Assembly (NCBI GenBank): GCA_024641205.1
Contig: JAHEDM010000049.1
Span: 1-10,838, forward strand
Origin: Actinomycetes bacterium
GTDB lineage: Bacteria; Actinomycetota; Acidimicrobiia; Spongiisociales; UBA4744
DNA: 10,838 nucleotides
Direction: 5' to 3'
Shown: in pieces, positions 6,846 to 10,838 of the stretch
Layout: each line of letters starts with the position of its first letter
Numbering within the stretch: the first letter of the stretch is position 1
Made by a program: the position numbers and the translations under genes
Notes under the pieces: model-generated
Told to the model about the DNA's origin: nothing
Database searches by the model: none
The model's input: the letters and a program-made list of their open reading frames with translations, nothing else

Positions 6846-7662
6846 CCGGCCGCCAGTCGATCTCGTACAGAGGCACCGGGTCGGGGAACCCCTTCAACCC
6901 GATCGAACCCTGGCCGGTGAAGCGGATGTCCTTGCCGATCGCCAGGTCCCGTACGGTCCCGGCCGCCAGCGTCTGGCCACCTTTGGCATGGGCGCAGATC
7001 CGGGCGGCCAGGTTGACGGCCGCCCCGAAGAGGTCCCGGCTGTCCTCGACCGGTTCGCCTGCGCTGAGACCGATCTTGATGGCGAGCTTCGGTCCGGTGT
7101 CGGACGCTGCGGCGCTCCCCTGCTGGATGGCGATCGTGGCTTCCACCGCCTTGGTCACCGAAACGAAACTGGCGAAGAGCCCGTCGCCGGTGTGTTTGAC
7201 CTCGTGTCCGCGAAAGCGTTCGAGAGCATCGCGGACTATCTCGTTGTGACGCCGGACCAGCCCGACGGCCACGTCGTCGCCGTGGCTGGTGCTGATGCCG
7301 GTCGAGCCTTCGATGTCGGTGAACATGATGGCCCGCAGCGCTGTGTCGGGTTGACCGTCGACGATGACCCGGTCGGCGGCGTCGTTGGCGATGTTCCCCA
7401 TGAACTGGGCCATAGTGGGTGCCTCAACCTCGATGACCTCGTGGGGCATGAGGCCGTGGGCTGCCTTGTGGCAAGCGACCAGCGAGTCGACGTCGGGCGA
7501 TTCGGCCAGGCAAAACGCTTTCCCCTGTGGATCCGAGAACCAGTAGCTCAGGAACCGGACCCCGAACTTGCCCTGGACTTCGAGGTCGTGGCGGTGGGCT
7601 TCGGCGACGTCGTCGGGGGTGGCGTCGCCTAGCCCGGGATGGACGTCCATGTAGAGAGGCAT
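6835..7662 (-). CDS. DUF4242 domain fused to a class III adenylate/guanylate cyclase, 275 aa
   Basis: The predicted soluble enzyme makes a cyclic nucleotide from ATP or GTP. Residues 1-80 form a DUF4242 domain (SCO4226-like ferredoxin fold, a family with a nickel-binding member). His8, His23, His65, His69 and Cys51 are shared with the free DUF4242 protein at 10459-10710. Residues 108-270 are a class III cyclase domain with every catalytic position present. Metal Asp116 is in FTDIEGST and metal Asp160 in HTGDG. Lys156 and Asp210 are the usual ATP-specifying pair, and Asn217 and Arg221 (VNLAARI) stabilise the transition state. The Lys/Asp pair favours adenylate cyclase. There are no membrane segments. 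ATG 7662 is chosen because the DUF4242 fold starts there and a TAAGAT -10 lies exactly 6 nt upstream; no Shine-Dalgarno is seen. The gene lies 39 nt after the beta-propeller gene on the same strand. The regulatory role of DUF4242 is inferred. Confidence 0.93.
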   Translation of the reverse strand: MPLYMDVHPGLGDATPDDVAEAHRHDLEVQGKFGVRFLSYWFSDPQGKAFCLAESPDVDSLVACHKAAHGLMPHEVIEVEAPTMAQFMGNIANDAADRVIVDGQPDTALRAIMFTDIEGSTGISTSHGDDVAVGLVRRHNEIVRDALERFRGHEVKHTGDGLFASFVSVTKAVEATIAIQQGSAAASDTGPKLAIKIGLSAGEPVEDSRDLFGAAVNLAARICAHAKGGQTLAAGTVRDLAIGKDIRFTGQGSIGLKGFPDPVPLYEIDWRPETA

Positions 7663-7668
7663 GGAGCG

Positions 7669-7674
7669 ATCTTA
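7669..7674 (-). promoter_or_regulatory. -10 box for leaderless transcription of the cyclase gene
   Basis: TAAGAT (7674-7669) fits TANNNT and ends 6 nt before ATG 7662, so the first transcribed base would be the A of the start codon. No clear -35 was found 16-18 bp upstream. It lies in the 39-bp gap after the beta-propeller gene, so the cyclase may have its own promoter even if some transcripts read through. Confidence 0.5.
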
Positions 7675-7701
7675 GGGGTGTCGGTGGATTGAAGGCGGGT
7701 G

Positions 7702-8694
7702 TCACAAAGAGATCGTGGCGAGGGCCGGTTCGGTGAGGCTTCCCAGCCAGAGACTGCCTTCGTGTTCGCGCGCCGATGTGATCGGCGCGTACCCGCCCGC
7801 CGGGTCCTGGAGGTTGTGGGTCACCGCTCCGGTCGCCTCGTCGAAGCCGACCACGAAGCCGTGACGGGCCGGTTGGGGTTGGAGATTCTCGGGCAGCCTC
7901 GCCACGAGCTCACGCAGTCGGGGCCGGGGCAGCAGCAGATCGAGGGGCTTGTTGCGTGGTGTGAACATGCCCGCCCAGATCGTTCCCCGCCGGTTCGAAG
8001 TGAGGTTGTCGGGGACGCCGGGAAGGTTGTCGACGAAGACGTCGGTGGCTCCCGCTCTCGGTCCCGCCAGATGGTGCCGGCTGATCCGGTACTCACCGGT
8101 TTCCGCCACGAACACTCCGCTCCCGTTGCTGGACAGTGCCACGCCGTTGGCGAAGGAGAGGCCGTCGATGAGCAGCTCGAGGGACCCGTCGGCATGGCGG
8201 CGGAACAGTCGTCCGGTGTTCGAGTGCTCGAGGAGGTCGGCGCGGAAGTGCTCCAGTCCGAACCGGGTCGAGGTGACGGTGAAGTAGATCGATCCGTCGT
8301 CGCCGATCGCTGCGTTGTTGGTGAACACCAAGGGGACACCTTCGAAACTGCCGGCCAGCACCTCGACGCTCTCACCGGCAACGGCCAGCAGACCGAGTCG
8401 GGCATCGCACACGACGATCCGGCCGTCGGGGTGTATCTCGATTCCGAGGGGACGCCCACCGGTGTCGGTGATCAACCGGTGGTCCGACCCGTCGGGTGCC
8501 GCCGACATGACCCGGCCGTCGGCGAGACCGTAGATGAGGCGCCCGCCCTCATCGACCGCCACGTCCTCTGGTCCTTGCCCGGGGACGGGCAGGCGCCGCA
8601 CAGCCGCCAGGTGTGTGTTCGACGCATAACTCCCGGTCAGCCCGGAGTCTTTGGGCGGCGTCCAAGCCACCGTTTCGAGGTGAGGCCGATCCAT
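7702..8694 (-). CDS. SMP-30/gluconolactonase/strictosidine-synthase-like beta-propeller protein, 330 aa
   Basis: This is a six-bladed beta-propeller protein of the calcium-dependent phosphotriesterase superfamily. Repeated blade motifs include GPEDVAVDEGGRLIYGLADG (41-60), PLGIEIHPDGRIVVCDA, GSIYFT, NTGRLFRR, FANGVALSSNGSGVFVAET and VFVDNLPGVPDN. The last group matches the strictosidine synthase/APMAP branch more than classical gluconolactonases. Glu43, Asn183 and Asp229 are candidate metal ligands by motif position. No signal peptide is visible from ATG 8694. That start is supported by a TACGCT -10 box 6 nt upstream; the open frame back to 8811 has no family sequence. Members hydrolyse lactones or esters, and some bacterial ones are of unknown function, so the substrate is not predicted. 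It is divergent from the oxidoreductase gene and 39 nt upstream of the cyclase gene. Confidence 0.9.
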   Translation of the reverse strand: MDRPHLETVAWTPPKDSGLTGSYASNTHLAAVRRLPVPGQGPEDVAVDEGGRLIYGLADGRVMSAAPDGSDHRLITDTGGRPLGIEIHPDGRIVVCDARLGLLAVAGESVEVLAGSFEGVPLVFTNNAAIGDDGSIYFTVTSTRFGLEHFRADLLEHSNTGRLFRRHADGSLELLIDGLSFANGVALSSNGSGVFVAETGEYRISRHHLAGPRAGATDVFVDNLPGVPDNLTSNRRGTIWAGMFTPRNKPLDLLLPRPRLRELVARLPENLQPQPARHGFVVGFDEATGAVTHNLQDPAGGYAPITSAREHEGSLWLGSLTEPALATISL

Positions 8695-8700
8695 CCTCAG

Positions 8701-8706
8701 AGCGTA
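8701..8706 (-). promoter_or_regulatory. -10 box for leaderless transcription of the beta-propeller gene
   Basis: TACGCT (8706-8701) fits TANNNT and ends 6 nt before ATG 8694. GAGG directly abuts the ATG with no spacing, so it is not usable as a Shine-Dalgarno. No consensus -35 was seen; the region where it would lie runs into the dyad at 8718-8748. Confidence 0.45.
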
Positions 8707-8717
8707 CACCCCGGAAC

Positions 8718-8748
8718 ATGACGATCCCGGCCGGCCGTATCCCGTCAT
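8718..8748. promoter_or_regulatory. Nested dyad, candidate operator between divergent genes
   Basis: Outer arms ATGACG (8718-8723) and CGTCAT (8743-8748) are perfect inverses. The centre carries a perfect 10-bp palindrome CGGCCGGCCG (8728-8737) on nearly the same axis. It lies midway between the beta-propeller start (8694) and the oxidoreductase start (8801), at the expected -35 zone of the former. A regulator binding here could control both genes. No regulator gene for it lies in the window. Confidence 0.4.
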
Positions 8749-8763
8749 CGTCTCTGCAGTTTC

Positions 8764-8792
8764 TTGACACCAATCCGGGCAGAGGCCACCAT
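8764..8792 (+). promoter_or_regulatory. Putative promoter of the oxidoreductase gene
   Basis: A perfect TTGACA -35 (8764-8769) is followed 17 bp later by a weak -10, CACCAT (8787-8792). Transcription would start about 1-2 nt before ATG 8801, giving a nearly leaderless mRNA. This agrees with the lack of a Shine-Dalgarno before that ATG. Confidence 0.45.
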
Positions 8793-8800
8793 CGCGGCCC

Positions 8801-10414
8801 ATGGAGCGCACCGTTACCGATACGAAACCCGACCGCCCGTGGAGTCACGAGATCCCAGACGGTGCGTGGGACTATGTCGTCATCGGGACCGGCATTGGTG
8901 GCATGGCCGCGGCGGCGATGCTCTCCAAACTGGGTCGCCGGGTGCTGGTGCTCGAGCAGCACAACATCCCGGGCGGGTTCACCCAGATGTTCAAACGCCC
9001 CGGCTATCGCTGGGATGTCGGGGTCCACATCGTCGGCGAAATGTCGGAGGCGAGTTACCCGGGCCGCCTCCTCAAAGCATTGACCGATGGCCGCCTCCAG
9101 TGGGAACCGGTCGGCGAGATCTACGACGAGTTCAACTTCCCCGACGGGTTCACGATCCAGCTGCCCGACACGCCCGAGAAGTTCCGCGAGACCCTGATCG
9201 ACTACTTCCCGGCCGAGCGCGACGCCATCGACGAATACCTGGCGCTGACCCGCACCGCCGCCCGGGCGGCCGCCAAGTTCCTTCAGGTACGAGCCATGCC
9301 CCGCCTCCTCGCCCCCGGGGGCCGCAAAAAAGCGACCGAGGCCGCGGGCCAGCACATCCATGTCACGACCGCCGAGGTCCTGGCGTCACTGACCGACGAT
9401 CTCCGGCTGCGGGCCGTGTTGTCCGCCCAATGGGGGTATTACGGAGCCACCCCGGCCCGATCGTCGTTTGCCATGCATGCCCTGATGGTGCGTCACTTCC
9501 TCCGTGGCGCGTATTACCCGGTCGGCGGTGCGTCGAGTATTGCCCGGGAGATGCTCACCACCGTCGCGGCCGCCGGCGGGTGGACCGCGGTGCGGCGCAC
9601 CGTCGATGAGATCGTGGTGCGGCACGGCGGCGTCACCGGCGTGCGGCTGTCCGATGGAACGGAAATCGCCACCAAGCGGGTCGTCAGCGCGGCGGGAGCA
9701 ATCCCGACCTCCGATTTGCTCGCAACGGGTCTGCCGGGCCCGGGTGAACCCTACCGGGAGGCCGGTCCCGCCCACGTCAGCGTCTACCTGGGTTTCAAGG
9801 GCGACACCGCCGCCCACGGCGGCGAGCGGTACTGCCAGTGGTACTTCGACACGTGGGACATGGAGGTGGACGTCTGGGACGTGCGTCCCGACCGCCCGGT
9901 CGGGCCTGCTGCGGTGCTGTTCTGCAGTTTCCCTTCCCTCAAGGATCCCACCCATGATCCGGGCCCGGAGCAACACAACACGGGTGAGGTCATTACCTTC
10001 GTTCCGTGGGATTCATTCTCACAGTGGTCCGGTACGCAGTGGCATCGGCGGGGCGCCTCCTACGACACTTTCAAGGACGCCTTGACGACCACCTTGCTCG
10101 AGCAGTATCTGGCGCACTACCCCGGATTGGCCCCGTTGGTCGATCACGTTGAGATGTCTACCCCGCTGTCGACGAATCACTTCGCGGCCTCGCCCCGGGG
10201 ATCCATCTACGGGCTCGGAACCACCCCGGACCGGTTCGACGATCAATCCGTACTGCCCCGGTCCGGGATCAAGGGGCTCTACCTGGGCGGGGTCGACGTA
10301 TCGGGACCGGGAGTCGCAGGGGCGCTGGGCGGCGGGGTTCTGGCCGCGGCGGCCGCCGAGCCGCTCCGGGGAATGCGTTTTCTGCAACCAATCATGCGAC
10401 GACCGCAGACCTGA
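8801..10414 (+). CDS. FAD-dependent oxidoreductase of the phytoene desaturase/carotene isomerase/RetSat-like family, 537 aa
   Basis: This is a flavin amine-oxidase-fold enzyme. The N-terminal dinucleotide-binding motif is DYVVIGTGIGGMAAAAML (24-41, glycines 29/31/34), and Glu52 ends the second strand as the ADP-ribose contact. NIPGGFTQMFKRPGYRWDVG (55-74) is the phytoene-dehydrogenase-like FAD segment. The middle holds the variable substrate domain. The C-terminal FAD segment is GLYLGGVDVSGPGVAGALGG (492-511), closest in style to CrtISO and retinol saturase (13,14-reductase) relatives. No signal peptide or membrane anchor is seen. ATG 8801 is chosen because no earlier in-frame start is supported and TTGACA sits at a fitting distance. 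Relatives desaturate, saturate or isomerise polyenes and other lipids. No carotenoid synthesis genes (crtB, crtE) are nearby, so a carotenoid substrate is not supported. It is convergent with the small DUF4242 gene. Confidence 0.9.
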   Translation: MERTVTDTKPDRPWSHEIPDGAWDYVVIGTGIGGMAAAAMLSKLGRRVLVLEQHNIPGGFTQMFKRPGYRWDVGVHIVGEMSEASYPGRLLKALTDGRLQWEPVGEIYDEFNFPDGFTIQLPDTPEKFRETLIDYFPAERDAIDEYLALTRTAARAAAKFLQVRAMPRLLAPGGRKKATEAAGQHIHVTTAEVLASLTDDLRLRAVLSAQWGYYGATPARSSFAMHALMVRHFLRGAYYPVGGASSIAREMLTTVAAAGGWTAVRRTVDEIVVRHGGVTGVRLSDGTEIATKRVVSAAGAIPTSDLLATGLPGPGEPYREAGPAHVSVYLGFKGDTAAHGGERYCQWYFDTWDMEVDVWDVRPDRPVGPAAVLFCSFPSLKDPTHDPGPEQHNTGEVITFVPWDSFSQWSGTQWHRRGASYDTFKDALTTTLLEQYLAHYPGLAPLVDHVEMSTPLSTNHFAASPRGSIYGLGTTPDRFDDQSVLPRSGIKGLYLGGVDVSGPGVAGALGGGVLAAAAAEPLRGMRFLQPIMRRPQT

Positions 10415-10443
10415 TTTGGCGATCTCGCTTGTCTGCCCGCCGG

Positions 10444-10460
10444 GAGCCGTCGTGTGGCTC
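10444..10460. terminator. Short hairpin between convergent genes
   Basis: GAGCC (10444-10448) and GGCTC (10456-10460) form a perfect 5-bp stem around a 7-nt loop. It lies in the 44-bp gap after the oxidoreductase stop and overlaps the stop of the DUF4242 gene on the other strand. With no T-run on either side, it is at best a weak bidirectional end. Confidence 0.3.
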
Positions 10461-10710
10461 AGTGGCCCTCGTGGACCTCAACGATCTCGTCGGCGACCAG
10501 GCCGTGCGCTTCTTCGTGCACTTTGGCTGCCGTCTCGGCGTCCGGTGCCTCGACCAGGCAGAAGACGACCCCGGTCTGGTCGTTGAACCAGTACTGCTTG
10601 TAGTCGACTCCATATTTGGCCTGAGTGGCCAGGTCGGCTTGGTGAGCCCCGGCCACCGCTTCGGCGGTGAGGCCGTCGACAGCGTGGTGGGTGTCCATGA
10701 ACAAAGGCAT
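10459..10710 (-). CDS. Stand-alone DUF4242 (SCO4226-like) protein, 83 aa
   Basis: This is a small soluble protein consisting only of a DUF4242 domain. The family has a ferredoxin-like fold, and a Streptomyces member (SCO4226) is known to bind nickel. Diagnostic segments are MPLFMDTHH at the start, KYGVDYKQYWFND (32-44), FCLVEAPDAE (50-59) and HEEAHGLVADEI (65-76). His8, His23, His65 and His69 are the candidate metal ligands. Over residues 1-79 it aligns without gaps to the N-terminus of the cyclase gene at 6835-7662, with 36 identities (46%). ATG 10710 is supported by AGGGAG a few nt upstream and by the paralogue's identical start. The protein may form homodimers or pair with the cyclase's N-domain. 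Its activity is unknown. Confidence 0.88.
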   Translation of the reverse strand: MPLFMDTHHAVDGLTAEAVAGAHQADLATQAKYGVDYKQYWFNDQTGVVFCLVEAPDAETAAKVHEEAHGLVADEIVEVHEGH

Positions 10711-10740
10711 CTTTCTCTCCCTCTTCGGTTTGGTGGATGC

Positions 10741-10768
10741 ACCCTAGCGAGGATTCACAAATGCACAA
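10741..10768 (-). promoter_or_regulatory. Putative promoter of the stand-alone DUF4242 gene
   Basis: On the minus strand, TAGGGT (10746-10741) fits a -10 box, and TTGTGC (10768-10763) sits 16 bp upstream as a poor -35. The resulting leader would be about 24 nt and carries the AGGGAG ribosome binding site. This differs from the leaderless genes in the same block. Confidence 0.35.
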
Positions 10769-10783
10769 GGGTGGAGTGATTCA

Positions 10784-10826
10784 AGCCGGCCCGGCTCCAA
10801 GGCCTTGTTCTTGGCTGCGCTCAGCC
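10784..10826. repeat. Cluster of three short dyads at the window end
   Basis: Three inverted repeats follow one another: AGCCGG-C-CCGGCT (10784-10796), the perfect palindrome CAAGGCCTTG (10798-10807), and GGCTG-CGCT-CAGCC (10813-10826). They lie upstream of the DUF4242 promoter and may belong to the terminator or control region of a gene beyond the window. No gene is recognisable in 10711-10838. Confidence 0.4.
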
Positions 10827-10838
10827 GATGTCCCAGTT

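Noticed and set aside
6074..7249. 391-residue plus-strand open frame crossing the SIMPL gene and the cyclase
   Set aside because: It runs out of frame through two conserved genes on opposite strands and shows Arg/Gly-rich noise.
7699..8721. 340-residue plus-strand open frame
   Set aside because: It mirrors the beta-propeller gene, which has family motifs. The plus frame has none, and its composition is typical of GC-driven shadows.
1..10838. CRISPR array, tRNA/rRNA genes, insertion sequences, prophage or toxin-antitoxin genes
   Set aside because: No regularly spaced repeats, tRNA-like folds, transposase or integrase motifs were found. The gene content is chromosomal in character.

Overview
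The window is GC-rich, densely coded DNA that reads as a high-GC Gram-positive (Actinomycetota), possibly an uncultured Acidimicrobiia-like lineage. The phylum call rests on three things: near-absence of AT-rich stretches, protein types common in actinobacteria (DUF4242/SCO4226-type protein, class III cyclase, ABC subunit with an ISAGEKQ signature), and at least three genes that look leaderless (a TANNNT -10 box exactly 6 nt before the start codon). The class-level guess is weak. Eight of the nine termination points proposed here (one is the internal dus stop) can be compared: seven genes end in TGA and one ABC gene ends in TAG.

Layout. (1) 1-741, minus: tRNA-dihydrouridine synthase, cut by the window edge and interrupted by an in-frame TAG at 181-183, where the family has an aromatic residue. 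(2) 742-1047: about 300 bp without a recognisable gene. (3) 1048-1302, minus: 84-residue single-RRM RNA-binding protein with a 245-bp structured upstream region. (4) 1548-5892, minus: a tight three-gene operon, TetR regulator then two ABC half-transporters (junctions overlap by 1 and 4 nt). The two ABC subunits have complementary defects and form a heterodimeric exporter with one consensus and one degenerate ATP site. A perfect 16-bp palindrome lies between the -35 and -10 boxes of the tetR promoter. (5) 6024-6791, plus: a SIMPL/DUF541 lipoprotein divergent from tetR. (6) 6835-7662, minus: DUF4242 domain fused to a complete class III nucleotide cyclase. (7) 7702-8694, minus: SMP-30/strictosidine-synthase-like beta-propeller. 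(8) 8801-10414, plus: FAD-dependent phytoene desaturase/RetSat-like oxidoreductase divergent from (7), with a dyad between them. (9) 10459-10710, minus: free-standing DUF4242 protein, 46% identical over 79 ungapped residues to the N-terminus of the cyclase in (6).

Two functional blocks stand out. The TetR/ABC/ABC block looks like a self-regulated efflux cassette, with the SIMPL lipoprotein possibly sharing its control region. The 6.8-10.7 kb block combines a DUF4242-cyclase fusion, a free DUF4242 paralogue, a beta-propeller protein and a flavin oxidoreductase. This is the most likely place for something undescribed: a ligand- or metal-gated cyclic-nucleotide module whose sensor domain also exists as a separate protein. 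That link is inference from proximity and homology, not demonstrated.
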